DNA of 64,000 nt, taken from positions 106,681,672-106,745,671 of the forward strand of contig OX352772.1 in assembly GCA_947095535.1 (NCBI GenBank), given 5' to 3'. The first letter of the stretch is position 1. Every line of letters begins with the position of its first letter. Origin of the DNA: Poecilobothrus nobilitatus (Eukaryota > Arthropoda > Insecta > Diptera > Dolichopodidae). Made by a program: the position numbers and the translations under genes. Below, in pieces: positions 40,262-50,097 of this stretch. The notes under the pieces were generated by a model that saw nothing but the letters and a program-made list of their open reading frames with translations, did no database searches and had not been told where the DNA came from.

Positions 40262-42515
40262 AACCCCTTTTTTTATAGTTTTTCTATTTTATTTTTTTTG
40301 TATTATTATTTATAGATTAAAGGCTTAAAGTTCGGTTAATAATTTTTCGTTGAAATGTTTTTTGAATATGTGGAAGCTGCTTGTTCTTTTGATTTCATAA
40401 TTTAGTTCATTATAGAATTTGTAACCCAAATTGTAGATAGAGTCAAAACCATTAAATCTGACATTTTATGAGACAATCTGGATATCTCTACCTCTTCTCT
40501 TATTGTAGTCCTGACTTTCATTATTGAGGTTGATTATAATATTAGTGTTGATATTCTCAGTGACCATAGAGTGAATTTGGGTTAGCAGTTTGCTTTTAAT
40601 AGTAAGATTTAGAGTAAGGATTCTGTGGTGGCAATGGATCTCCTTTGTCGGTTTTATTTTTTCGAAGTCAAACAAGTTTTTAATTGCTTTATTTTGCAAT
40701 CTTTGCAGTGGTTGTACTTTGTTGTAGGTGTTGCTCAGATATGAATTGCATATGTAATAAGCTGTAGATTAATGATCTTTTATAACAAAGCGGAACTATT
40801 TTACTTATCATTCTAAATATTCCTTCAATTTTCCTAACTTTTTTTAGTTGTTGATTTATTTGAGGTCTCTATTTCAGTTCGCTGTCGATTATGACACCCA
40901 GATATTTATAATTATCAACCAATTCTATTATATAATCTTTAAGTTTTATAATAATATTTTCATTCGATTTCTTTTTTTAAATTATGCACTTGGTTTTTTC
41001 AGCATACATAGTAAGTTTATGCCTAACCATCCTTTCGTTAATTTTTTTCACATCCTCTGCTATTGGTTCGTCAAGCTGTTTAGATGATGATTCTTTATAT
41101 ACTATAGAAAGCTCATCAGCAAACATAATTGGTTCTTCACGAAGCTTAAGTCTAAGTAAACCGCTAATGTAACATTATAATAGTGTAGGCCCCAAGGAGT
41201 TTCCTTGAATTACACCCGAATTCGTACTCAATATATTGCTTCTAAAACCTGAGATTCCAAATTCGTAGAGTATTCTTAGTAAAATTTTTCTATCAACTGA
41301 GTCAAATACCTTCTTTACATCAAAAAATACCGCTGCAACTTTTTTCTTTTTGTCAATACCAATTTGTATTTTTGAGACCATATCAAATAACGCTGCCTGA
41401 GTGCTGGATTTTCTTTTAAAGCCATATTGATTGTCGTACATTGGATTGTTTTGCTCCAAGAACTCAGTTAGTTGACTATTTACATATGTTTCGATTATTT
41501 TGCTAAATACAGATGATATTGAAATATGTCGAAAATTTTTGATGTCACTGATACTCCCATTATTTTTATAAATAGGTATAACCTCGTTTATTTTTATTGA
41601 TGTTGGTACTTTGCCTTGACTTAACGATGTGTTGATTAATTCGATTAATATTTCAGTTAATTATTCTTTACATATTTTTATTACTGATGTAGAAATATCA
41701 TCCGCTCCTGCTGACGTCGTATTAGACAGATTTGTTATGATACTTTTTATGCACTTACTTTCTATTAACTTAAATTTAGGCTTGCAGTTAGTTCTTTTTT
41801 TTTTGGGAAATATATCTTATTAAAGTTTCTATGCATAATATCTCCCACTGAACTGTAATATTTGTTAAAAAGTTCAATTTTATGAATTTTATCTGAATCA
41901 TTTAACTCTACACCTGAAAAAAAGCTAATAATGTTGTTACTTGGGCCTTTTATAATTTCTTTTATGTATTTCCAGTTTTTATTTGGGTCATTAGCGGAAT
42001 CGAATTTTGCTTTGTCATATCTCTCCATTTTAATTCTTTTTAAAGTGGTATATCTATTTTGCCAATATAAATATTTAATTTTAAAATATTTCGAAGTTCT
42101 ATTTTGAAAATATATTTTGTACCAGTAATTTTTTTTTAAATCAACTCAATACATATTAACGAATGTATTGAGGTGCATCGTATTTACTTTTTTTTTTAAT
42201 TTTTTTAACAACGGTAGCTCTATTTATAATATTTTTAAGATCATTTGCCAAATCATTTGTCATGTCATTAATGGCAGTTGCATTGTTTACATAACCTTTC
42301 AATTTTTCTTTTACCTTGTTGTAGTTTAATATATTTATTATTTTTTCATTTATAGTTGGTTTATATTTCATTTTTATATTTTTTAGCTGCACCACAATAC
42401 CAAGATGATCAGAAATATCGTGATGGAATAGAGAAACATTGATTTCAGCGTTATATTCATTGCTTATAAGATGATCAAGACATGTTTTTGATTCAGGTCT
42501 AGTAATTTATTTATG
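40262..42515 (-). pseudogene. Non-LTR ORF2 (endonuclease end plus RT), 5'-truncated
   Basis: Read leftward: the endonuclease end (about 42,400-42,515, SKTCLDHLISNEYN, DISDHLGIVVQLKN), a linker (42,156-42,395), then 41,765-42,028 (YDKAKFDSANDPNKNWKYIK). RT follows: YGFKRKSSTQAALFDMV, VAAVFFDVKKVFDSVDRKIL, GVIQGNSLGPTLL and then a catalytic box FADE in place of YADD near 41,125. The tail is at 40,466-40,699. Stops and frameshifts occur throughout. The family differs from the PHD-type element at 27-32 kb. Confidence 0.75.
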
Positions 42516-42559
42516 GAAAAGAAATAGGCATTGGACTCAATTACCGTAATTAATTACTT

Positions 42560-43350
42560 TGTAATTACGAATCTTTCGATCACAGAGTAAATGATAGAAT
42601 ATGCCCAACATTAAGCAGAAAAATTTCCCTTGGAAAGAAGAAGATTTTTTTTATAAATAATGTCACAAAAGATGTGAATAGTATGATGGGTTTAATGATG
42701 AACATACAAAGGCTAACGGGAAATTTTGCTGAAGGAGAAGAAATAATTAAGAAAAGCAAATATGATTTTATAGTATTGACTGAAACGCACATTACCGAAG
42801 AAATAGAAAACAGTGAGATCAGTTTGGCTGGGTACAACATGTATCAAGTTTGCTCCAATTCAAGACACACAGGAGGAGTATTAGTTTATATCAATAAAAA
42901 TATTGAATCTAATCAGATTAAGTGCCTAGTAATGCATTATAAAATATGGATTCTAATATTTGAATTAAAACTGGCAAATGCTAAATGGAATATAAAACTT
43001 CAAGTAATGAAAGATTTAAAGTTGATGAAGTAATTAAAGATTTTGGCTTGAAACAGTTAGTAAAAAATTATACTAAAATAACAAAAGACACCAAAACTCT
43101 TATATATTATGTACTAGTCGATTATTTCACAGATACCATAGTCAATATTGACAAAAATTGTAAAATAACTGATCATGAAGCCATATACATTAAAATATGT
43201 GCAGAAAAAAATGTAATGCAGGAAGCAAAGTTCTCATATATAAAGTTTAATAAAGAGTTTTTTATACAAGAATTGGACAAAAATAATTTTGAAAATATAT
43301 TGCGCTTGAATAACTTAGAAAATAGTAGTAGAAAATTTAGAAAATAGTAG
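42560..43350 (+). pseudogene. Non-LTR endonuclease fragment (plus strand)
   Basis: Two frames, 42,674-43,033 and 42,985-43,347, encode EEIIKKSKYDFIVLTETHIT, HTGGVLVYINKN, then after a deletion FGLKQLVKNYTKITKDTKTL, YVLVDYF and CKITDHEAIYIKI (the DHxxI endonuclease end). The fragment points away from the minus-strand element that ends at 42,515, so the two are head to head. The central endonuclease residues (GDFN block) are missing. Confidence 0.7.
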
Positions 43351-43351
43351 T

Positions 43352-44130
43352 AGAAATAGTAGTAGCCGGTTCAGGCTTCTTGCACCTCTTGGAACTTAAT
43401 GAAGCTAGGCGTCTGAAATCTTGCAAATGATGATCAAGTTTTATGGCAACAACTTTTGCAAAATTTGGTTGTGATGGTGCGACGGGTTCGGGTAGCTGCC
43501 ATACAACTTATCCGTTTAAATGAGAATAACTCAGTGTCTATTGAAGCTAGGAACCTGAAATTTAGTAAAGAGGTGTCGAGTTACAGGCCAACAACTTTTG
43601 TAAAATTTGGTTGGTCTAGAGCAGCCGGTTTCGGCTTCTTGCACCTCTTGGAACTTAATGAAGCTAGGCGTCTGAAATCTTGCAAATGATGATCAAGTTT
43701 TATGGCAACAACTTTTGCAAAATTTGGTTGTGCTGGTGCAACAGGTTCGGGTAGCTGCCATACAACTTCTTTCTTCAAATGGAAATAACCCAGTGTTTAT
43801 TCAATCTAGGTATCTGAAATTTTGCAAATGATGATCCAGTTTTATGGCAACAACTTCTGTAAAATTTGGTTGTGATGATATGACAGGTTCGGATAGTTGC
43901 CATACAACTTCTCTTTTTAAATGAAAATAACTCAGTGTCTATTAAAGCTAGCTATCTGAAATTTAGTGAAAAAGTGTCGAGTTGCATGCCAAAAACTTTT
44001 GTAAAATTTGATTGGTCTAAAGCAGCCGGTTTAGGCTTCTTGCATTTCTTGGAACTTAATGAAGCTAGGCGCAATAGATTCGGGTAGCTGTCATACAACT
44101 TCACAATTTACATAAATATATCTTTATAGT
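43352..44130. repeat. Satellite: dimeric tandem repeat of about 258 bp
   Basis: The sequence GGCTTCTTGCACCTCTTGGA recurs at about 43,374 and 43,634, and a diverged form at 44,032. Each period holds two related halves of roughly 120-140 bp sharing GAAGCTAGG, CTGAAAT and CAACAACTTTTG(C/T)AAAATTT. GC content is higher than in the surroundings. A frame at 43,456-43,689 is a by-product of the repeat and not a gene. Confidence 0.85.
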
Positions 44131-44184
44131 TCGGTACTAAAACATCTGAATGTTTTTAAAAGATGATCAAGTTTTATAGAAACA

Positions 44185-44435
44185 GGATATATTACGTTCA
44201 TACGGGTATCCCAGAGTTGACAAAGTCTACTCTACTGCACTCTTCCTCGTTTTTGTTGTTTTTCTTGTTGGTTTTAGTAAAAATTTTTACATAGAGAATT
44301 TGGCGGTACATTATTAATTTTTTAATTAGTTAATTTAAATTTGTAAATTTTAATTTTATATTAGTAAATTTTGGTAAATTTTTTAGTTAAATTTTTCAAT
44401 TTTTAGTTTTATAATTTTCAATAATAATATTAGAA
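44185..44435 (+). mobile_element. Isolated 5' leader of a CR1/Jockey-like non-LTR element
   Basis: TACGGGTATCCCAGAGTTGA, CAAAGTCTACT and CTCTTCCTCGTTTTTGTTG match the leader at 24,663-24,720. No ORF1 follows; the text turns AT-rich and then the Maverick B duplication begins. Confidence 0.5.
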
Positions 44436-45234
44436 AATATCTGTTATGAAATTTAAAAATTAAATTTAAAAAATTTTAAATTAGGGGGTTTAAACCTTTG
44501 GTACGATGTTATAAGCGTAGAAGCTTCAGCAAATTTAGAGATTTAGAAAAGGGAAAGTTGGGAATTCGGCAGGTTTGGAGAATAGGAATAAGATCATAAG
44601 GAGCCAAGTTTGGAGATTTAAGATCTCAAGATGGAAGGTTTGAACATTTAAAAATTTGATGGAATTAGTACTTTGGTAATATGTTTTGAAAAGGGCCCTT
44701 TGGCAGTAGCAAGGAACGAAGTGGACCTCTTTTGAATAGACTATATTATATTGGAAAGATGTAGTGCTATGAAATTATCAAAAATATCCTATAGTATGTA
44801 GTGAATATATGTTAATTAAATGCACATTAACTTGATTACTTCAAGCATTCAAGCTATTTTAATTTTTTTTAATGTAAAACATGAAACAGGTGTATTTTCT
44901 GCGGTTGTATTTATAAAATCGTGACTAAAATGACTAATGAACTTAATCATGAACTTGATTAAATAGGTACGTACAAGATGAAAAAAAAATTTAATATAGA
45001 ACAAGATTTATAATGTTCTTGTAAAATTACTTTCATTTATGTAAACTTGTGGTATGTTATTGGCAAATAATACTATTATAATTAAATAATAATTAAATGT
45101 ATACAAAATGAAAAAAAGCTTTTTGTGATAAATACATTATATTAAAATCATATTATTAACTTTACTAAAATAAAAAAGCAAAAGTAAAATGCACAAATAA
45201 AAAAATTAAAATATTTTAAATATGTGTAGAGTAT
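44436..45234. other. Noncoding part of Maverick B unit 1
   Basis: No gene is visible. Motifs such as AAGGGCCCTTTGGCAGTAGCA (about 44,692) recur at 54,076 and in part at 58,276. It may be terminal or flanking DNA of the Maverick fragment. Confidence 0.5.
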
Positions 45235-47028
45235 TAGTAGTCTTCTTTGTTTACCAAGCCAACTAACTAAAACTTGATTTCCTTTTTTTTTTGGGGTTAA
45301 TTCATAAAAAGAATCGGTTATTAGATTATTTGTGTAATCAAGTAAATTGTATGTTATTGGATCAGTTCTTTTACTTTTTGCAATTGTAAATATTTCTAGT
45401 TGGGTTGATAAACTTTTGCAAAAATACCTTTAAATTTGTTTATACTAACATAATATCTAACTTTATACTTTGCTTTACGAAGCACTTTTAACTTACTGTA
45501 GACAGTTTTTAATAGTAATTTTTCGTTTTTCTTCGTAACTTTTTTTATTTATTTATTTATTTATTTAGTTCAAGCTTAACACAAGCAAGTTACAATATAA
45601 TTCAATTAAAAAAAATATTAAATTTAAACAATAATTGTATAAAATAAAAATTAACAAAATATTTTATGATATTTAATGTACTACAGGTACTATATTATAA
45701 ATTTAATTAAAAATAAAATTTTATAAGGAAAAAAAAAGAACAAATTAAAGATATAAATTTAGTACAAAAAACAAAAATGATTAATTGAATAATACATATG
45801 ACATTAAAACCATAGTTATTATTAACAATAAATATTGATATAAGATTGATATAAAAAAAAAATATCTCGATAATCCAGTTTCAAGGACATGAATGTAAAT
45901 CTCTTTTTAAAGATTCTTTGGTTAGTTGAAAATTAATTTGGGATTTGTGTAAATTGCATAGAGACATCATTCTATTAAATGGTTCAAACTTACCATAATT
46001 AGTGCATATTAGGGCATATGCTAAATTAGGACGAACTAAGCAAGTGTAAAGAGATTTGAAAACATAAGTATCATTAAACTCTCTAGCCCATCGTTTAATA
46101 AAACCGAGCATAGAGTTGGATTTCTTTAAAATATATGTATAATGAGCATGAAAAGAAAGTTTACTATCAAAAAATACACCCAAATCTCTTATAGAATTAA
46201 CTTTCGGGATAGTTTGAAGGTTAAAGGAATAGTTATATGAAATTGGATTAGAACGGCGAGTAAAAGTAATATGAGCACATTTAGTAATATTTAAAGATAA
46301 GAAAGATAAGAATAGATATAGTTAATAAAATATAGTGGAAATCCCAGATTCTGCAATTTTAAAATAATAATATTAAGAGAAAGTAAATCGAATGCTTTAC
46401 TAAAGTCGATGTAAATTACATCCATTTGAAAACCATTCTCCATATGTTTCAGAAATGTAGCTGTGGATTCCACAAGATTGGTGACTGTAGATTTACTTTT
46501 TTTTTTTTGTTGAAGTTTAATTGTACGATGATATGCATAGTTGCAATTCTCAATAAGTGAGGCTAAAATAGATATCCATTTATCCTGAAAACTAAACCGT
46601 TTCCACATTAAATTTTTTAAAGTCCGGTTAAAACGTTCTACTATGGATGCTTTCATTTCAGAATATGTATGATAATGATTAATATTATTTCTTTCCATAA
46701 GTTTTCTAAATTCTTTGTTGAAAAACTCTTTACCTTGATCAGATTGAATATTTTTTGGTTGTGTTTCATAATGTTTAAAAATGTTTTGCATGCCAAGTAA
46801 AACGTTATTAGCATTTTTAGTTTTAATTGGCTCAGCATAAGCATACTTTAAAAAAGTCTCTATTACAGTCAATAAATATTTATTTCCTTTGTTATACTTT
46901 GCATATGGAATCATTTCTACTAAATCAATTTGCCATATATCGTTTAAACCTTTTTGAATAAATTTTCTTCGACGAAAGTTTCGTCTGGCTGGTCTATGTA
47001 TTTCCGATACTACTTGTGCCCTTGACAT
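45235..47028 (-). pseudogene. Maverick B integrase, unit 1, split by a non-LTR insertion
   Basis: The start MSRAQVVSEIHRPARRNF (ATG at 47,026-47,028) leads into the DDE core: IWQIDLVEM, IQSDQGKEFF and MKASIVERFNRTL, so all three acidic residues remain. The open frame then runs at about 46,506 from RTIKLQQKKK into a non-LTR RT, giving a chimeric frame to 46,291. The integrase C-terminal part reappears beyond the insertion at 45,235-45,540 (KLKVLRKAKYKVR, FKGIFAKVYQ, EIFTIAK, DPITYNLLDYTNN), with lesions. It is related to the intact integrase at 15,851-16,798. Confidence 0.85.
45541..46506 (-). mobile_element. 5'-truncated CR1/Jockey-like element nested in integrase (unit 1)
   Basis: The piece begins within RT (STVTNLVESTATFLK, DVIYIDFSKAFDLLSLN), loses the catalytic-box region by an internal deletion near 46,290, and ends with the RT tail (45,881-46,183, GVFFDSKLSFHAHYTYILKK) and a (TAAA)n tail at about 45,541-45,567. 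The family is that of 27,063-32,640. The same insertion in unit 2 is longer, so it predates the duplication. Confidence 0.85.
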
Positions 47029-47255
47029 TATGCTTGTACCATTTAATCAAATTTTTTAATTCTATTTTATAATTTTCTATAGAGCAACAGTTACATGTAT
47101 CTGGTCCAGATGACGAGTTGTCGTAAGCCCAAGGACAAAGAGCAAAATGAGTTCCGTATAATGTACTTATACATGTGAAAAATACGTTGCTTATGCTCAT
47201 TTAATAACTCATAGCAATATGATTTTAAAAACTCTTCCACTTCTTTCAGCTCCAT
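46994..47255 (-). pseudogene. Cys-rich small Maverick protein, unit 1
   Basis: The ATG at 47,253-47,255 starts MELKEVEEFLKSYCYELLNE. A short deletion relative to unit 2 follows, then YGTHFALCPWAYDNSSSG and DTCNCCSIENYK. The original stop has become TGG, so the frame runs on to 46,994 and overlaps the integrase start. The CPxAY...PDTCxCC pattern occurs in unassigned insect Maverick proteins and suggests a zinc-binding knuckle. Maverick A has no equivalent gene upstream of its integrase. Confidence 0.6.
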
Positions 47256-47396
47256 CTTTTAAAATGACAATAAATTATACATCTTTCACCTTCATTTTTT
47301 AAATTGAGAACAAGCTATAATAGACTTTTCCTGCTTATATATATTTCAAGACGAAACTAGTTTTCCTCTTAACTATTTTTAAAACACGAACCGATA

Positions 47397-48083
47397 ATGA
47401 TATATTTTAATAATCCATTTACGATGATGGCAGCGGGGCCATCTGGATGTGGGAAAACAACATTTGTATGTAACTTAATCAAAAATATTACTAGATTGAT
47501 GCATTCCAAAATTGAAAAAATAAGATGGTGTAACCCAGAAATTTCTGCTGTTCCAAGAAATATAGTTTTTCCTGATATAGATTTTTATACCGACATTCCG
47601 AAAGAGCTTAGTGAAAATGAAAATAACCCTACTTTAATTGTTTTAGATGACTAAATGTTAGATTCAGCAAACAAACAAGTATGTGAACTTTTTACTAAAG
47701 GTTCACACCACCGTAATTTTTCTATTATATTATTAACGCAAAACGTTTTTCATCAGGGGAAATTCTCACGAGAAATTTCAGTTAATTGTAAATATTTGGT
47801 TCTTTTTAAAAACCCTCGAGATAAATCACAGATTTTTTCTCTAGCTAGACAACTATATCCGGAAAATATAACAGGCTTCCTGGGAGTATATAATAAATCA
47901 AAATCAAGCCCACATGGTTATATTGTATTAGATTTAACACAAGAAGTTAACGATTTGTTTCGAATTAGAATCAACATATTCTCAGAAGAATATTGCATTT
48001 GTTTTTGTGCTACCAAAGATTGAAACAATTGTTTAAAATATGAAACGGTTGAAGAAAAACCGTCATATGTTACAGTAGTATAG
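47397..48083 (+). pseudogene. Maverick B packaging ATPase, unit 1
   Basis: Walker A is GPSGCGKT and Walker B is LIVLDD. A TAA at 47,652-47,654 replaces one codon directly after Walker B. The text continues SANKQVCELFTKGSHHRNFS, then ILLTQN, HQGKFSREIS and PRDKSQIFSLARQLYP. A TGA follows at 48,021-48,023 and the natural end is near 48,083. The gene is divergent from the Cys-rich ORF. It retains the roughly 30 residues that are missing from the Maverick A ATPase and is the best local reference for that deletion. Confidence 0.88.
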
Positions 48084-48196
48084 CTATGTCAATTTCACTC
48101 CAGGAAGTGACGTCATGATCATGTAGTATCAAAGTATGGGTATGGAATGTTAAAGTAATATATGAATTTATTTAGAGTAATGTGCATTAAGTGGTT

Positions 48197-48210
48197 AACC
48201 TTGAAATTAG
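48197..48210. repeat. 14-bp target site duplication, left of the 5.3-kb non-LTR element
   Basis: AACCTTGAAATTAG is repeated exactly at 53,538-53,551, on the far side of the element. The joined flanks recreate text found uninterrupted near 58,211 (TTGAAATTAGTATTATTGC). Confidence 0.92.
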
Positions 48211-48480
48211 CAGTCGCATTCTTCAATGCATAGCGATTACATCGTAATGTTGATTAATTACGTATGTTTACAATTTTTTTTCTCTTATCAGTATTTAAAT
48301 CAGTAAAAATAATAAAAAAAAAATAATAAAAATCAATTCTCAACAACATTAAATTAAACATTTTAATTTTATAATATTAAATAATAAATAATTAAAAATT
48401 AACAACAACAAAAAAAAAAAAATAAATTAAAATTTATTTTATATTAAAAATATAAAAAACAACACAAAATACTACTTATT

Positions 48481-50097
48481 ATGAGTGAAGACTCCAGTGG
48501 TGTTGAACATCAAATAGGTGGCGAAATAAATAATTTAAAAAGAAAACAAACTAATAGTGTCAATTCAGATAACGAAAGTAACAGCCATATCATGGCAAAA
48601 AATGCTAAAACATTAAAAAAGAAATCAAACAAAGATTTAAAAGGAAATTCATCAAAACTGGAATTTTTTTCTGAGCCAATGGGAGATATACCACCACTGC
48701 CTGACAGTGCAGATGAAATGGATACTGGAAATAATTTAATTACTAATGATAAAACAAACAATATCACACATGAATTACAAAAACAAGTCAATTTTAATTT
48801 CGAAATCCAAGATGACACAATGCAACAAATTAAAATTAAAAATCTTGAAAAATTTAATAAATCCAGGCAGGTTAATGACAACAAGCAAATATTAAACGTA
48901 TCAGAAATTCAACATGGTACAAAGAAAGAGAAAAATTCAACATTTGGTAATACATCGGAAAGAGAGCAAAATGAAAAAGATGTGGCACTGCAACCAGAAT
49001 TAGCAAATCAGTTAAAACCTAAGAAATTAGCACCAATCAACGTCATTGATCAAGAACCAAAAGATTTAATTAAAATTATGATAAATGTTTTAAAAGTAAC
49101 TAAAGATGATTTCTATATAAAAAAGATTCATAACAAAAAACATGCAATTCACGTTGCAAATTTAGACATTTATAATAAGGTAAAATTAGTTTTAGAATCT
49201 GTTAATATTAATTTTTATTCTTTTACTCCAAAAGTGGAAAAAAACAAAACATTTATATTAAAAGGATTACATGAATCTGAAACTATTGAAGATGTTAAAT
49301 TTTATTCAAAATATTTAAAATTAAAAAATGTTACTTTTTTGTATGACAAAGTAGTCAGATTCACCACCAAAAATTCCATTCTAAAACAAATTAACCTACC
49401 TTTATTTTTGATCCAAGTTTCACCAGATAGTGACACAAAAGAAATTTTTAGTATTAACTACTTAAATAATCAAGTAATTTACTGGGAAAAACTCATAAAA
49501 AATGAAATTTTGCAATGCAAAAGATGCCAGCGTTTTGGCCATGCTGCTTCTAATTGCAAAATGCTCTATAGATGTGTCAAATGTGATGCAAATCATTCTC
49601 CCGGAGAGTGTGCCATAAATATAGACGAAGAAAATACAAAACCTTACTGTGTGCTTTGTAAGACAGTAGGACATCCTGCTTCTTATAGAGGCAGTATGTA
49701 TAAAGAAATTAAAAAATCTTTTGAAGGAAAAAAATTAAAGTATAGGGAAAAGATGGTTAGTCCTAAAATTTCAAATAGTCGTATAAATCCAAACAAAAGC
49801 TTTGCACAATTATTCCATCCAGAAAAAGACCCCCAGGCCACGGTCGTAAAGGACGGAGATTTAATGGATATAAAAAAATGTTTGCAGAATATATGCAACC
49901 GATTAAATAAATTTGAACAAATAATAAACAACAATTCTATTAGAATTGACTATCTTTACCAAAATTTTACTTTTACCAAAATTTTGAGTACCAAAGATGA
50001 TTTTCTTAAAATGATCTCAGTAAATGTTAACTCACTTATCTCGTTACAAAAAAGCATTCCTTTAATGATCTTCTTCAAAAACAGAAACCTGATGTAG
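48481..50097 (+). CDS. Non-LTR ORF1: Gag-like protein with CCHC zinc knuckles
   Basis: The 538-codon frame has a polar, Lys/Asn-rich N-terminal half, a conserved LAPINVIDQEPKDLIKI block (residues about 180-197) and an RNA-binding-like region. Zinc knuckles follow: CKRCQRFGHAASNC, CVKCDANHSPGEC and CVLCKTVGHPASYRG, where the last Cys of the third knuckle is Arg. After FAQLFHPEKDP the frame runs without a stop into the first endonuclease residues (MISVNVNSLISLQKS). So the ORF1 stop appears lost or the two ORFs are fused, and a frameshift near 50,060 then ends it. A 16-base repeat TTACCAAAATTTTACTTTTA-like lies at the junction. Gag-like ORF1 binds element RNA. Confidence 0.82.
   Translation: MSEDSSGVEHQIGGEINNLKRKQTNSVNSDNESNSHIMAKNAKTLKKKSNKDLKGNSSKLEFFSEPMGDIPPLPDSADEMDTGNNLITNDKTNNITHELQKQVNFNFEIQDDTMQQIKIKNLEKFNKSRQVNDNKQILNVSEIQHGTKKEKNSTFGNTSEREQNEKDVALQPELANQLKPKKLAPINVIDQEPKDLIKIMINVLKVTKDDFYIKKIHNKKHAIHVANLDIYNKVKLVLESVNINFYSFTPKVEKNKTFILKGLHESETIEDVKFYSKYLKLKNVTFLYDKVVRFTTKNSILKQINLPLFLIQVSPDSDTKEIFSINYLNNQVIYWEKLIKNEILQCKRCQRFGHAASNCKMLYRCVKCDANHSPGECAINIDEENTKPYCVLCKTVGHPASYRGSMYKEIKKSFEGKKLKYREKMVSPKISNSRINPNKSFAQLFHPEKDPQATVVKDGDLMDIKKCLQNICNRLNKFEQIINNNSIRIDYLYQNFTFTKILSTKDDFLKMISVNVNSLISLQKSIPLMIFFKNRNLM

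Larger units (their letters stand above)
44436..48210. repeat. Maverick B fragment, tandem unit 1
   Basis: This unit matches 53,816-58,207 in order: about 800 bp of noncoding sequence (TTTAAACCTTTGGTACGATG), the integrase 3' part, a nested non-LTR piece, the integrase 5' part, a Cys-rich ORF and the packaging ATPase. The unit continued into 53,552-53,815 before a non-LTR element inserted at 48,211. A large internal deletion (roughly 500 bp) distinguishes its nested non-LTR piece from that of unit 2. Confidence 0.88.

Noticed and set aside
43456..43689. Open frame in the satellite region.
   Set aside because: It is created by the repeat itself, and an equally open frame exists on the opposite strand.
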